A DNA stretch of 64,000 nt from Sneathiella marina (GTDB lineage: Bacteria; Pseudomonadota; Alphaproteobacteria; Sneathiellales; Sneathiellaceae). The stretch spans positions 2,626,501 through 2,690,500 of the forward strand of contig NZ_CP098747.1 in the NCBI RefSeq assembly GCF_023746535.1. Reading direction: 5' to 3'. The translations under genes and the position numbers were made by a program. The notes below the pieces were generated by a model, which worked only from the letters and a program-made list of their open reading frames with translations, was not told the origin of the DNA and did no database searches. Positions 8,083 through 17,393 of the stretch are shown here, in pieces; the first letter of the stretch is position 1; the number at the start of each line of letters is the position of its first letter.

Positions 8083-9420
8083 CTAGTCTTTGTCCACATA
8101 GGGGTTTTTACCGGTTCGGGTATAGAGCCGGATTGGAACGGCGGGCCAGTTGAAATCCTGCCGCAAGCCGTTGACCAGGTAGCGGATATAGGATTCCGGC
8201 AGCTCCCCGCGCGACGACATAAACAGCGAGAAGGTCGGGGGCCGTGCTTTTATCTGGGTCATATAGCGCACCTTGAGACGCCGGCCCTTGGCCATGGGCG
8301 GTGGATGCTGCTCCAGCATGACCTCAAGCCAGCGGTTCAGCTGTGAGGTCGAGACCCGCTTGTTCCACAACTCATAGACGTCAAGCACGGTCGGCAACAG
8401 TTTTTCCACACCGCGCCCCGTCAGCGCCGACAAGGTTACCACGGGGATTCCCTTTACCTGCGGCAGCGAGATGGACAGGCGATCCCGGATCAGCTTCATG
8501 GTGCCGGGGCGATCCTTGACCGCGTCCCATTTATTGACCGCCAGAACCAGTGCCCGCCCTTCCTCAATCACATGCGAGGCGATGGTCAGGTCCTGTTTTT
8601 CAAAGGTTTCTTCGGCGTCGACCAGCAGGACGACGATTTCCGCCATCTTGATCACCCGCAGGCTATCGGCAACGGACAGTTTTTCCAGCTTCTTCTGCAC
8701 GCGGGCGCGGCGGCGCAGCCCGGCGGTGTCGACCAGCTTGATCGGCTGGCCGTCAAATTCCCATTCGACGGCAATGGCATCCCGTGTCACACCGGCTTCG
8801 GGGCCGGTCAGCATTCGGTCTTCGCCGATCAGATGGTTGACCAGCGTGGATTTCCCCGCATTGGGGCGGCCGACGATGGCCAGTTGCAAGGGACGCGGTT
8901 CTTCATCGTCCGGATTGTTCTCATCGGTTTTTTCAAAGGGCAGCAGGGCGTCAAACAGCTCTCCCATCCCCTCCCCGTGCTCGGCTGAAAGCTGAATGGG
9001 CTCCCCGAGCCCCAGAGCGAAACTCTCATACAGGCCGGGCTCACCGCTTTTACCCTCGCATTTATTGGCCAGCAGAATGACCGGAATCTTGATTTTGCGC
9101 AGCCAGTTGGCGAAATGCTTGTCCAGCGGTGTGACACCGGCCCGGGCATCGATGAGCATCAAGGCGACATCGGCCTCATCCAGGGCGATTTCCGTCTGCC
9201 GGCGCATGCGCCCTTCCAGACTGTCATCGAAGCTTTCCTCAAGGCCTGCCGTATCGATTATCTTGAATTTGAGCGAGCCGATGCGGGCGTCGCCTTCGCG
9301 GCGGTCGCGGGTCACCCCCGGCGTGTCATCGACAAGCGCCAGCTTCTTGCCAACCAGTCGGTTGAACAGGGTCGATTTGCCGACATTCGGACGGCCGATT
9401 ATTGCAACAGTAAACGACAT
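8083..9420 (-). CDS. der: GTPase Der (EngA), ribosome assembly
   Basis: Essential GTPase with two tandem G domains, required for 50S subunit assembly. In the 445-residue protein, domain 1 has GRPNVGKST near residue 9, DTAGLEE and NKCE. Domain 2 has GRPNAGKST near residue 183, [11 protein letters not shown] and NKWD. The C-terminal KH-like domain contains [18 protein letters not shown] in place of NKxD in the first domain is the only deviation seen. The gene follows bamB by five bases and forms the end of a YfgM-like, bamB, der operon, as in many proteobacteria. Confidence 0.97.
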   Translation of the reverse strand: MSFTVAIIGRPNVGKSTLFNRLVGKKLALVDDTPGVTRDRREGDARIGSLKFKIIDTAGLEESFDDSLEGRMRRQTEIALDEADVALMLIDARAGVTPLDKHFANWLRKIKIPVILLANKCEGKSGEPGLYESFALGLGEPIQLSAEHGEGMGELFDALLPFEKTDENNPDDEEPRPLQLAIVGRPNAGKSTLVNHLIGEDRMLTGPEAGVTRDAIAVEWEFDGQPIKLVDTAGLRRRARVQKKLEKLSVADSLRVIKMAEIVVLLVDAEETFEKQDLTIASHVIEEGRALVLAVNKWDAVKDRPGTMKLIRDRLSISLPQVKGIPVVTLSALTGRGVEKLLPTVLDVYELWNKRVSTSQLNRWLEVMLEQHPPPMAKGRRLKVRYMTQIKARPPTFSLFMSSRGELPESYIRYLVNGLRQDFNWPAVPIRLYTRTGKNPYVDKD

Positions 9421-9425
9421 TTTTC

Positions 9426-10769
9426 TTAGCGTAATGCCACAAGTTCGGCATCATCCGTTAATACATAAATAGTGCCCCCGGCGACAACCGGCGGAATGCT
9501 TGCTTTATCTGAAAGCTCAATCTGCCCCAGGATTTTCCCATCATACGGCGAGACCGCCACGGCTATACCGTAGTTGGACACTAAAATCAAACGATCACTG
9601 GCAAGAATGGGGCCGGACCAGATAATCAGGTCCTTTTTATCCTCCGGGTCATCATATTTGCCCAAGGGGCTCACCCAGCGGATCAATCCGTTGCGCCGCG
9701 ACAGGCAGACAAGCTCCCCGTCCGTGGAGACGACAAAAATGAAGTCCCCGGCAATCCACGGGGTTTGCAAAGTCGAAATATCCTGATCCCACAACCGGTT
9801 CCCGGTCCGCAAATCGACGGCAATCATCCTCCCTGAATAGCTGGCCGCATAAACGATGCCGCGGTCGATGACCGGAAAGGCATTGATATCTGTCAGCGAT
9901 GTCAGGGAGCTATAGGATCGACGGCGCACCAGACGTTCATTCCATGCCTGCTGGCCATTGCCCGCCCGCAGTGCAAAAACCTCTCCGCTGGCAAACGGCA
10001 CAACGACGGTGCCGTTACTATACGCGGGGCTGGCCGCCCCCAGCAGGCCCGTGGTTTCGACGCCGCCTTCAAAATCCCAGTTAATCTCTCCGGTTTCCGC
10101 ATCCAGCGCATACATGCGGCTATCGAAGGTCAGAACAAAAACCTGTCCCCCCGCGATAGTGGGCGCCGCCCTGAGCGGGACCCCCAGGTTGGTATCCCAT
10201 ATTCTCTCGCCGGTTTGCGGATCGAGCGCGACCACATCACCAAAGGAGGTGGTCGCAAATACCCGGCCATACTCAAAGGAAACGCCGCCGCCGATATTAC
10301 CTTCATCCTCATCTTCCGGGGTCAGGTCCGTCGTCCAGATCTCATCGCCATTTTCAGCTTCATAGGCGCGGACGCTGGCTTCGGAATCCATGGTGAATAC
10401 CCGGCCGTCTGCGATCACCGGTGAGGAGAACATCCGGTTTTCATCATCCGATCCCTCCCCGATGGAGACCCGCCAGACCTCTTCCAGATCCTCTCCCAGT
10501 GCCAGATGATGCAGCGCATGGGAGGGTATGCCACCGGCTTGTGGCCAGTTCACATTCTCAAATGGCGGGGGCAGGCGAACTTCCAGATCCGCAAGACCGG
10601 CATCCGCCTCCAATGTCTGTTCCAGCGCCAATATGGAAATACGATCTCCCGGTAACGGGGGTGGCCCCTCGTTCTCAAAAATCGAGCACCCGGCCAGGCT
10701 TACGGCCAGCACCCCAAGAGACAGCTTTTGTATCACAGACGCCTTGATCATCATTTTATTGAAACTCAT
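9426..10769 (-). CDS. bamB: Outer-membrane assembly lipoprotein BamB
   Basis: Beta-propeller lipoprotein of the BAM complex, which inserts beta-barrel proteins into the outer membrane. The 447-residue product starts with a lipoprotein signal peptide ending in VSLAGC (Cys near residue 28). Repeated PQQ-type blades follow, such as [20 protein letters not shown] and [14 protein letters not shown]-like segments. The length is slightly above E. coli BamB (392 residues). The position between a YfgM-like gene and der is the conserved context and makes BamB more likely than a PQQ dehydrogenase. The first residues contain three possible ATG starts; the longest is given. Confidence 0.92.
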   Translation of the reverse strand: MSFNKMMIKASVIQKLSLGVLAVSLAGCSIFENEGPPPLPGDRISILALEQTLEADAGLADLEVRLPPPFENVNWPQAGGIPSHALHHLALGEDLEEVWRVSIGEGSDDENRMFSSPVIADGRVFTMDSEASVRAYEAENGDEIWTTDLTPEDEDEGNIGGGVSFEYGRVFATTSFGDVVALDPQTGERIWDTNLGVPLRAAPTIAGGQVFVLTFDSRMYALDAETGEINWDFEGGVETTGLLGAASPAYSNGTVVVPFASGEVFALRAGNGQQAWNERLVRRRSYSSLTSLTDINAFPVIDRGIVYAASYSGRMIAVDLRTGNRLWDQDISTLQTPWIAGDFIFVVSTDGELVCLSRRNGLIRWVSPLGKYDDPEDKKDLIIWSGPILASDRLILVSNYGIAVAVSPYDGKILGQIELSDKASIPPVVAGGTIYVLTDDAELVALR

Positions 10770-10802
10770 CTGTAACCAATACTCAGACCAATTGAAAAAC
10801 CG

Positions 10803-11450
10803 TTATTCGCCGCCAAGAGCCGCCAGAAGCTGTTCCACACGGGCCTTGATATCCGAGGGAACGGCCGCATCATTTTTGAGCTGTGTCAGCAGTTCAACCG
10901 CTTTCACACTCTCCCCCTCCTGAAGATAGGACAGGGCAATCAGCTCATTGGCAGACGCACTCCAGATGGAGCCGGCCTCCGCCACAGACGCGACTTTCAT
11001 GCGCACTTCTTGTGACGTGCCATTATCCAGCAGGTAATATCCCGCCAGCAAATTCGCCAGCGAGGAAAACTCCTTATCCACCGAACTATCCGCCGCCAGC
11101 TGGTCATAAATGGCCAATGCCTCACTGCCCTTGCCGGTTTCAACCAGAAGGCCTGCTTCGCGTAAGCGCGCCAGCGCCCGATATCCGGCATTGCCGTCTT
11201 CTGCCAGCGTGCCGAAAGACGCCGCGCCGGCATCCAGTTTATTTTCCGCGACCAGCGCTGACGCCGCCTGGAAAGCCGCCCCCTGACTTTCAGACTGGCT
11301 GAGGGTATAATTTTGCCATCCCACATAGGACGCGGTTCCGACCACAATCAGGACAGCCGCCCCGATAACGTAATTGCCGTACTTTTTCCACAGTGCCAGC
11401 GATTTGTCTTTGCGGACGTCTTCATCCACTTCACTAAAAATATCGGCCAC
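10803..11450 (-). CDS. YfgM-like tetratricopeptide membrane protein
   Basis: Membrane-anchored tetratricopeptide protein of the YfgM/DUF2133 (PF09976) type. After a charged start (VADIFSEVDEDVRKDK in the reading frame) comes one hydrophobic helix (YVIGAAVLIVVGTASYVGW), then alanine-rich TPR helices facing the periplasm. In E. coli YfgM associates with the SecYEG translocon and periplasmic chaperones. I chose the GTG at 11450, giving 215 residues, because a GGAG box stands six bases upstream; a TTG twelve bases earlier would contain that box. It is first in the operon with bamB and der. Confidence 0.87.
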   Translation of the reverse strand: MADIFSEVDEDVRKDKSLALWKKYGNYVIGAAVLIVVGTASYVGWQNYTLSQSESQGAAFQAASALVAENKLDAGAASFGTLAEDGNAGYRALARLREAGLLVETGKGSEALAIYDQLAADSSVDKEFSSLANLLAGYYLLDNGTSQEVRMKVASVAEAGSIWSASANELIALSYLQEGESVKAVELLTQLKNDAAVPSDIKARVEQLLAALGGE

Positions 11451-11639
11451 ACAAAACTCCAATAAATCTCAAATTTCGATGCCAAATTAGACTGCTCCGC
11501 CTGCTTAAGCAAATGATGTCTTATCATTTTGACCAAAAACAGGCGCAGATTTCATATATTTTGCCACTTTTAACTTACCCGGTCACCGATTACATCTTAA
11601 ATTACAGAATAACCATACTCACCGGATAAGGAAAAACAT

Positions 11640-11813
11640 ATGGCCGAAGGACAGATTTTACAACTGGTCGCGCTTGTAATGGTGCTCGGCCTGATCCTCC
11701 CGGGCTTTATATATTATTCAAAACGCCTGACAAAAGGGGCGATTTTACGAAATATTGCCATCTGGCTGGCCCTGATCTTCGCCGCGGCCGTCTTATACCG
11801 TGTCTTCGGGTAG
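11640..11813 (+). CDS. Small two-helix membrane protein, 57 aa
   Basis: A short gene with an ATG eight bases after an AAGGA box. The 57-residue product has two hydrophobic segments: residues 6-27 (ILQLVALVMVLGLILPGFIY) and 39-53 (IAIWLALIFAAAVLY). They are joined by a basic loop, SKRLTKGAILRN. The pattern resembles the membrane-anchor part of the TIGR02281-type aspartic proteases of alphaproteobacteria, without the protease domain. It is divergent from the YfgM-like gene. The function is unknown; the ribosome-binding site and protein-like sequence support it as real. Confidence 0.7.
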   Translation: MAEGQILQLVALVMVLGLILPGFIYYSKRLTKGAILRNIAIWLALIFAAAVLYRVFG

Positions 11814-12495
11814 GCGATCCGCCCCAGCTCCTTCGCCTGGGGACTTCATATGCGTTCTTTCGAGTGCCCCGGCCAGCTCGTTACGACCCTCGGTCCATTG
11901 CGGCTTCTGGCAAGCACAGATCGGGCAAGACCAACGGCGTTGATCCCGCAATTTTCTAATCCTAAATTTTCGCGACAAATTTCGTCCGAGGCATCCCGCC
12001 TGGGCGTCACCAAGATTTTATACGGAATATCGACTGTCTATGTTTGCCGGGATACCGGCTTGTCGATCCATGTTAATCTTTACGATGATACTTAACTTAA
12101 AAATTAGCCGGGCCAGGATACCCTAATTATTCGCAAGGCGCTTATTATCTATGAGCGTCCCTTAAAATTCGTCCTCATTACCGGCGGCGCGTTCCGTGAA
12201 ATCCCTTCACCTGGAGGCGTCAATAACATCGTTATGCATCCGGGAAATTCATATTTTTCTGAATCCCTTTTGACATTTTATATATAGCACATCTTTATCA
12301 AATATGCAAGTCTTCTAATGTCAAAAAAGAGCTTTTTGTAACCGGACCCGCAGACCCGCGTGGAATTCCCCGAACACAAACCAATTTTGGTTGAAATGCC
12401 ATAAAATATGGTCAACTAATGACTGCAGTTGCGTGCCTGACCTATCTTCGCCCCGCCCCCGGAAATATTTATCTGTCCGTCCTGGAGGAACATAA
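11814..12495. other. Gene-poor stretch, no confident feature
   Basis: About 680 bases without a supportable gene. Near its left end there is a hairpin (CCCCAG/CTGGGG arms, 11822-11842) that may end transcription of the small membrane protein gene, though no T-run follows. Overlapping frames of 60-80 codons exist on both strands around 11800-12095, but none has a convincing start or a family I recognise. The right half is AT-rich and contains a TTGACA at about 12270. A strong GGAGG box at the end belongs to the next gene. Confidence 0.5.
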
Positions 12496-12963
12496 ATGGT
12501 GAGTGGAATTTTGACTGGAGCCCCGTTGTGGGTATGGCCGTTGCTGGGGGTCCTGTTGTATTTGGGGTTCAGGGCGACGAAGCCGCGCCAGGCCCCTGTA
12601 TTTTTATTCTATTGCCTGCCCCTGCTCGGAGTGATCTCCCTCAACACGGTGAGTTCACTCCCCCACCAGGCGGTCGTTTGGGGATGCTTTGGGGCCGGAT
12701 ACCTGATTGGCGTAATCTCGGCTTACCCGCTGCAGGGAAAATGGCTTGTTGGAAAGCAGGGCACAACAGTGTCGCTGACAGGGGAGTGGTTCACGATGCT
12801 GACACTGATGATCATCTTCTGGATGAATTTTGCCGGTGGCGTGACGCAGGCCATAAGTCCGCAGATTTATTCCGGCATGGTTTTTATGGTGGTTTTTACA
12901 CTTGTAACCGGATGGGCGTCCGGCTGTTTTCTCGGAAGAGCCCTTAAAGTCATTCAAAGCTGA
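12496..12963 (+). CDS. Predicted multi-pass membrane protein
   Basis: A 155-residue hydrophobic protein with about four to five membrane segments: residues 8-25, 36-55, 60-78, 99-120 and 127-150. An ideal GGAGG box sits seven bases before the ATG. The overall pattern resembles the DUF6622-type small membrane proteins, but I cannot confirm that by eye. There are no catalytic motifs. It stands alone on the plus strand after a long gene-poor region, so it probably has its own promoter. Function unknown. Confidence 0.72.
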   Translation: MVSGILTGAPLWVWPLLGVLLYLGFRATKPRQAPVFLFYCLPLLGVISLNTVSSLPHQAVVWGCFGAGYLIGVISAYPLQGKWLVGKQGTTVSLTGEWFTMLTLMIIFWMNFAGGVTQAISPQIYSGMVFMVVFTLVTGWASGCFLGRALKVIQS

Positions 12964-13130
12964 CCCGGTTGCAAAAATACAATGCTTTTCCTTTTCTGGC
13001 ATGAATAATCCCAACAACGGTCTTTTTTCAGGCCGTAATACCGCTGAAATCCTTTACCATTATTTCACCATTAGACGCTAAGATGTTCCGATATAAAGCG
13101 TTCTGTGTTTTTGGACCGGAGTAAGAGTAC

Positions 13131-13313
13131 ATGGCCAATACGTCGTTAGATAAAGAAAAGCAGGCGATCGTGAAAAACCTGATCGATACTTGCGGCCTTC
13201 AACAAGCCTTGCATGCGGCGACACAATTTGGCTGGCATGACATCGCGACCGAGATCAGCCAGGAAATCGATCGCACGAAACATGATAGACGCAAGGCACC
13301 AACCCGCCACTAG
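13131..13313 (+). CDS. Small hypothetical protein, 60 aa
   Basis: Short gene with a GGAGTAAGAG ribosome-binding region just before the ATG. The 60-residue product is soluble and helical, with charged residues evenly spread (for example SLDKEKQAIVKNLIDTCG) and a basic tail KHDRRKAPTRH. No family is recognised. It converges with the DUF2306 gene, with only eight bases between the stops. The protein-like composition and good ribosome-binding site favour a real gene, but its size leaves doubt. Confidence 0.55.
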   Translation: MANTSLDKEKQAIVKNLIDTCGLQQALHAATQFGWHDIATEISQEIDRTKHDRRKAPTRH

Positions 13314-13321
13314 AGTACACC

Positions 13322-13714
13322 TTACGGTGTGGCGTAGTTCAGCACCTCGCTGATAAAGCGCCCCGGTAAGATTGCGAATAACCCGGCCATGGCAACGCCA
13401 ATCAGGGTTCCCATCATAAAGGCCGCATGCCGCCGGACATTGCCCTTTCGAATACTCCATACCGCCATAAACAGACAGAATAATACCCAGACGCTCAGGC
13501 CGTGGATCCAGCTGAAGCTGCCGTTCTCCAAAGACCGCATCCAGAAGCTGGGGATCGTCACAATCAGCATCAGGACAATCCAGCCCCGCCCCAATGCCTT
13601 ATGGGTGGCGTCCCCTTTGGGGTTTCGCAAGAGCTGGAAAATACCGAGACCCAAAGCAATCAGCGCTGCGATCAAATGAGCCCAGGTGAGATAAAGGGCG
13701 ATGTACTCTGTCAT
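13322..13714 (-). CDS. DUF2306 membrane protein
   Basis: A 130-residue membrane protein with four hydrophobic segments near residues 7-27, 45-63, 72-88 and 98-118. It keeps the DUF2306 (PF10067) landmarks: a His/Arg pair in HKALGRGWI, FSWIH between helices two and three, and RRHAAFM before the last helix. The conserved histidines suggest heme or metal binding in the family, but no function is established. A monocistronic unit on the minus strand, convergent with the small 13.1 kb gene. Confidence 0.8.
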   Translation of the reverse strand: MTEYIALYLTWAHLIAALIALGLGIFQLLRNPKGDATHKALGRGWIVLMLIVTIPSFWMRSLENGSFSWIHGLSVWVLFCLFMAVWSIRKGNVRRHAAFMMGTLIGVAMAGLFAILPGRFISEVLNYATP

Positions 13715-13770
13715 GGCGTTTCCGAAATAACCGGGGTGGAGAGATTAGCCTACCGGCAAAAAGTAAAGGA

Positions 13771-14640
13771 CTAGTCAATCACCAACGGTAAATCAGGGTC
13801 GGCCGACCATTCGAGCAGCGATCCATCATAGAGGGAAAGGTTTTCATATCCCAGCAGCCGCAAGGCGACAAAGGTGGTGCTGGCGGCAATGCCGCCGCCG
13901 CAATAGGTGATCAGCTGATCGGATTTCGAGACACCGGTTTCGCCCAGCGCACGCGCGATTTCATCTACAGATCGAAAGGCACCGCTATCCGGTTGCATCA
14001 TGGCTGCCGCCGGAAGGCTGAGACTTTTTGGAATGCGGCCCGGACGACCAAAGGGCTGCCCCCGGCCCGCATGCTGCTCGGCGGACAGGGCATTGAGGGC
14101 CGTGGTATCCGGATCTGTCATGCTGGCGATAACATCGGCTTTGCTCGCCACCCATTCGGTGCGCGGTGTTGCGTCAAAAGTCACCGCCTCAAAACTCTCT
14201 GCGCCAGAAGCAAGCGGACGGCCCTCGGCCACCCAATTGGCAAAAGTGGCATTGAGCAGCCTGACATCGGCCCCCGCCACCGCCAGCACCCACCAGCAGC
14301 GATGCGTTGCGAAATGAATATGATTGCCATAGAGCACGATTGTATCACTGCTTCTGATCCCAAGATCCCCCAGCCGCTGCCAGATCACCTCGGGCGACGG
14401 GAGGGCGAAAGGAAAGGCACCGTCAGGGTCCGACAGATCCTCAACCATATGCAGATAACCGGCGCCCGGAATATGGGAAGCAAGATAGTCCGGATATAAC
14501 GATACATAATCGGACGGTCCGGGGGGCTGCGGAACGATGGTCACGCGCGTATCAATAACGCGGACGGTCGGATCCTCCAGCCGGGCTTCAAGCCAATCGG
14601 CATCAACAAGCAGGTCGGACATGATCTCCCCGTCGCTCAT
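13771..14640 (-). CDS. Sulfurtransferase with two rhodanese domains
   Basis: Thiosulfate- or 3-mercaptopyruvate-type sulfurtransferase, 289 residues, with two rhodanese domains. The first (residues 1-140, with DYVSLYPDYLASHIPGAGY and IVLYGN) is the inactive half. The second carries the active-site loop ITYCGGGIAAS near residue 246, where the cysteine takes the sulfur. The C-G-G-G-I loop differs from both classic types (CRKGVT and CGSGVT), so I give no symbol. The start overlaps the stop of the MAPEG gene (ATGA); an internal ATG at 14622 after GGGGAG is an alternative. Confidence 0.88.
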   Translation of the reverse strand: MSDGEIMSDLLVDADWLEARLEDPTVRVIDTRVTIVPQPPGPSDYVSLYPDYLASHIPGAGYLHMVEDLSDPDGAFPFALPSPEVIWQRLGDLGIRSSDTIVLYGNHIHFATHRCWWVLAVAGADVRLLNATFANWVAEGRPLASGAESFEAVTFDATPRTEWVASKADVIASMTDPDTTALNALSAEQHAGRGQPFGRPGRIPKSLSLPAAAMMQPDSGAFRSVDEIARALGETGVSKSDQLITYCGGGIAASTTFVALRLLGYENLSLYDGSLLEWSADPDLPLVID

Positions 14641-15023
14641 AGATACGTATAAAGCAAGCCGAGACTACCAAGGATCAGGACAGCAAAGGTCATATACATA
14701 CCGGTTTTCCGGAAATTGTAATTTTCCCTGGGGTTGCTGATGCCATAAGCATGAATGCAGCGGCCGAGTAACAACAGGCCACAGAGACCAATCATGACGT
14801 AACTGCCGACGGCCCGCATCTCCAGGAAGGTCAGGACCAGTAAGGCGATCGGCACATACTCAATGAAATTGGCATGGGCCCGCTGCGCCCGTTGCAGTTC
14901 AACATTGCCACCATCCCCCACAGCGACCTTGGCTTTGCGTCGCTTCAGGATTGTCCTGACACTCAAGCAAACAAATATCAGGGCGAGAAGCGCGGCGAAT
15001 ACGGGGGTAACAGTGACATGCAT
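14637..15023 (-). CDS. MAPEG family membrane protein
   Basis: A 128-residue protein with four membrane helices. It belongs to the MAPEG family (membrane-associated proteins in eicosanoid and glutathione metabolism), close to the bacterial YecN branch. The conserved block RAQRAHANFIEYVPIALL near residues 46-63 contains the glutathione-binding Arg/Asn pattern, followed by GRCIHAYG. The bacterial substrate is unknown. It lies 12 bases after guaA and overlaps the sulfurtransferase start, so the three are probably one transcript. Confidence 0.87.
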   Translation of the reverse strand: MHVTVTPVFAALLALIFVCLSVRTILKRRKAKVAVGDGGNVELQRAQRAHANFIEYVPIALLVLTFLEMRAVGSYVMIGLCGLLLLGRCIHAYGISNPRENYNFRKTGMYMTFAVLILGSLGLLYTYL

Positions 15024-15035
15024 ATGCTTATTCCT

Positions 15036-16583
15036 TTATTCCCATTCAATGGTTCCGGGCGGTTTCGAGGTGGTGTCATAGACAACACGATTGATACCGA
15101 TCACTTCGTTGATAATGCGGGTCGAGACGCGGCCGAGAAATTCATGGCTGAACGGATAGTAATCCGCCGTCATGCCATCGGTTGATGTGACCGCCCGAAG
15201 TGCGCAAACATAATCATAGGTTCGGTTATCGCCCATGACGCCGACGGTTCGCACCGGCAATAAAACGGCAAAGGCTTGCCAGATTTCGTCGTAAAGCCCG
15301 GCTTTACGAATTTCATCGAGATAAATCACATCGGCTTTTCGCAGGATTTCCAGTCGTTCACGGCTGATGGCGCCGGGCACCCGGATCGCCAGACCCGGCC
15401 CCGGGAAAGGATGACGGTCGACCAGCTCGGACGCCATGCCCAGCTCGCGGCCCAGATCCCTCACCTCGTCTTTAAACAACTCGCGCAAAGGCTCCACCAG
15501 TTTCAGGTTCATGCGGTCGGGCAAGCCGCCCACATTATGATGGGACTTGATGGTCACACTGGGACCCCCGGCAAAGGAGACACTTTCGATGACATCAGGG
15601 TACAAGGTGCCTTGGGCCAGAAACTCCGCGCCCCCGACCTTGCCGGCTTCCGCATCGAAGACCTCGATAAAGATCCGGCCGATAATCTTGCGTTTGGTTT
15701 CCGGATCATCCACACCCTCCAGCTCCCCGAGGAACTGTTCCGACGCATCCGCATGAATAAGCGGAATATTATACTTGTCGCGAAAGACCCGGACCACCTG
15801 CTCCGATTCTCCGGTCCGCATCAAGCCGTTATCCACATAGACGCAGGTCAGCTGGTCGCCAATGGCCTCATGGATCAGCACGGCTACAACAGAGCTATCC
15901 ACACCGCCGGAAAGACCGCAAATTACCTTGCCATCGCCCACCTGTTTGCGGATTGCCGCGATGGCCTGGTCCTTAAAGGCCGCCATGGTCCAGTCGCCCG
16001 CAAGGCCGCAGATTTTATGCACGAAGTTCGATAATAGAGCCGCGCCGCGCGGTGTATGGACCACTTCCGGATGGAACTGGACCCCGTAAAAATGCCGGCT
16101 TTCATCGGCAATTCCGGCAAAGGGTGCGCCGTCCGACGTTATGACAACAGAGAAGCCGTCGGGAATATCCACAACCCGGTCGCCATGGCTCATCCAGACT
16201 TCGTCCCGGCTTCCCTTTTCCCAGACACCCTCGAATAAATCGCAGTCATCGGCGATATCAATGGGAGCCCGGCCGAATTCCCGATGATCCGGGGCTTCGA
16301 CTTTACCGCCCAGTTGCGCGCACATGGTTTGCTGCCCGTAGCAGATTCCCAAAACCGGAACCCCCATGGTAAACACCTCATCCGGAGCCCGCGGTGTTTC
16401 ATCGCCAATGACGGAGGCGGGACCGCCGGACAGGATAATACCGCTCGGATCGAAATCCTTGAGCTTTTCTGCCGCTGAATTGAAGGGAATGATTTCGCTA
16501 TAAACCCCAGCTTCCCGGACGCGCCGCGCGATCAGCTGAGTGACCTGACTGCCAAAGTCAATGATCAGAATACTGTTTTTCAT
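15036..16583 (-). CDS. guaA: GMP synthase (glutamine-hydrolysing)
   Basis: Converts XMP to GMP using glutamine and ATP. The 515-residue protein has the class I glutaminase domain first, with the nucleophile in GICYGQQ near residue 82 and the His/Glu pair in QFHPEVVHT near residue 170. The ATP pyrophosphatase domain follows, with P-loop [10 protein letters not shown] near residue 225. The C-terminal dimerisation domain ends with the usual KPPGTIEWE. It works directly after IMP dehydrogenase (guaB, 3.5 kb upstream on the same strand). Length and all motifs are normal. Confidence 0.98.
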   Translation of the reverse strand: MKNSILIIDFGSQVTQLIARRVREAGVYSEIIPFNSAAEKLKDFDPSGIILSGGPASVIGDETPRAPDEVFTMGVPVLGICYGQQTMCAQLGGKVEAPDHREFGRAPIDIADDCDLFEGVWEKGSRDEVWMSHGDRVVDIPDGFSVVITSDGAPFAGIADESRHFYGVQFHPEVVHTPRGAALLSNFVHKICGLAGDWTMAAFKDQAIAAIRKQVGDGKVICGLSGGVDSSVVAVLIHEAIGDQLTCVYVDNGLMRTGESEQVVRVFRDKYNIPLIHADASEQFLGELEGVDDPETKRKIIGRIFIEVFDAEAGKVGGAEFLAQGTLYPDVIESVSFAGGPSVTIKSHHNVGGLPDRMNLKLVEPLRELFKDEVRDLGRELGMASELVDRHPFPGPGLAIRVPGAISRERLEILRKADVIYLDEIRKAGLYDEIWQAFAVLLPVRTVGVMGDNRTYDYVCALRAVTSTDGMTADYYPFSHEFLGRVSTRIINEVIGINRVVYDTTSKPPGTIEWE

Positions 16584-16652
16584 CGACGGGTTTTAGACAT
16601 TCTGAAACGGTCTGTCTAGCCTGTTTGTGGCACCGGACAGCAGAAACAACAA

Positions 16653-16672
16653 CGGGCGCCTACACGCGCCCG
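16653..16672 (-). terminator. Rho-independent terminator after TPR gene
   Basis: On the minus strand, a perfect seven-base-pair GC stem (CGGGCGC/GCGCCCG) with a six-base loop is followed by TTGTTGTTT. It lies 32 bases beyond the stop of the TPR protein gene and ahead of guaA, so guaA probably has its own promoter. Confidence 0.7.
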
Positions 16673-16704
16673 CTTAATTGTCCTGCCGATGCCTGTGTGA
16701 GAGA

Positions 16705-17184
16705 TCAGGATCTGGCTTTATATTCCTCAACAGCGCGCTTCAGCATGGTGTATTCCGCGCATCCGAAAAAGCAGACGTCATCCAGTTTCGCCAGATGCTT
16801 CTCTGCCATATCCAGGTTATTCGTCTGCAGGTAAGCCTCTCCGATATACTCATTGGCGCCGCGATGATCCGGATTAATTTCCAGCGCAATATTGTAATTT
16901 TTAAAGGCCTCGTCGTAATTTTTCATCTGCCGGTTGGCATAGCCCAGATAGTTGAAGGCATCTGCATTTTTCGGGTCCGCCGCCGTCACTTTCGAAAAGG
17001 AGGCGATGGCCACAGCCCATTGCTGCTGATCAATTGCTGTCTTTCCGGCTATAAAATCAGGGCTGTCAGGAACGGCTGCCTCCGTCGGACTGCTGCTCCC
17101 CCCGGCTGCATATACTATTTGCGCGGTCAGAACATGGGCTGCCACCAAAGTAAAAAGTGCTATTGTCAGTTTGCGGAATGCCAT
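16705..17184 (-). CDS. Secreted tetratricopeptide repeat protein
   Basis: Periplasmic TPR protein of 159 residues. The ATG at 17184 gives a clean signal peptide (AFRKLTIALFTLVAAHVLTA, then IVYAA), with an AGGGG box nine bases upstream. A longer frame to 17307 lacks a ribosome-binding site. After a Gly/Ser/Pro linker come about three TPR units, such as ADAFNYLGYANRQMKNYDEA and GANEYIGEAYLQTNNLDMA. The C-terminus has two cysteines in CFFGCAEY. The partner is unknown. A terminator follows it. Confidence 0.82.
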   Translation of the reverse strand: MAFRKLTIALFTLVAAHVLTAQIVYAAGGSSSPTEAAVPDSPDFIAGKTAIDQQQWAVAIASFSKVTAADPKNADAFNYLGYANRQMKNYDEAFKNYNIALEINPDHRGANEYIGEAYLQTNNLDMAEKHLAKLDDVCFFGCAEYTMLKRAVEEYKARS

Positions 17185-17393
17185 ACTACGAACCCCTTTT
17201 TCATATCTAGTTTGCCTGTTAAGACTCATACGATGCGGTTGTATAATCAGACCATACCCGACATCATATTTAAAGCCACATCTGATCACGAGGCAGTGAG
17301 CAGACAATAATAGGTGTTTATGTTGGAACAGGGGCCGTGAATTGCAAGGTAAGAATCACAACCGCAACGATCCAGCTGAATTGAGACGGAAAA

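Noticed and set aside
11793-11978. Minus-strand 60-codon frame with a CPICAC motif
   Set aside because: No ribosome-binding site, overlapping frames on both strands, and no family resemblance beyond two CxxC-like residues.
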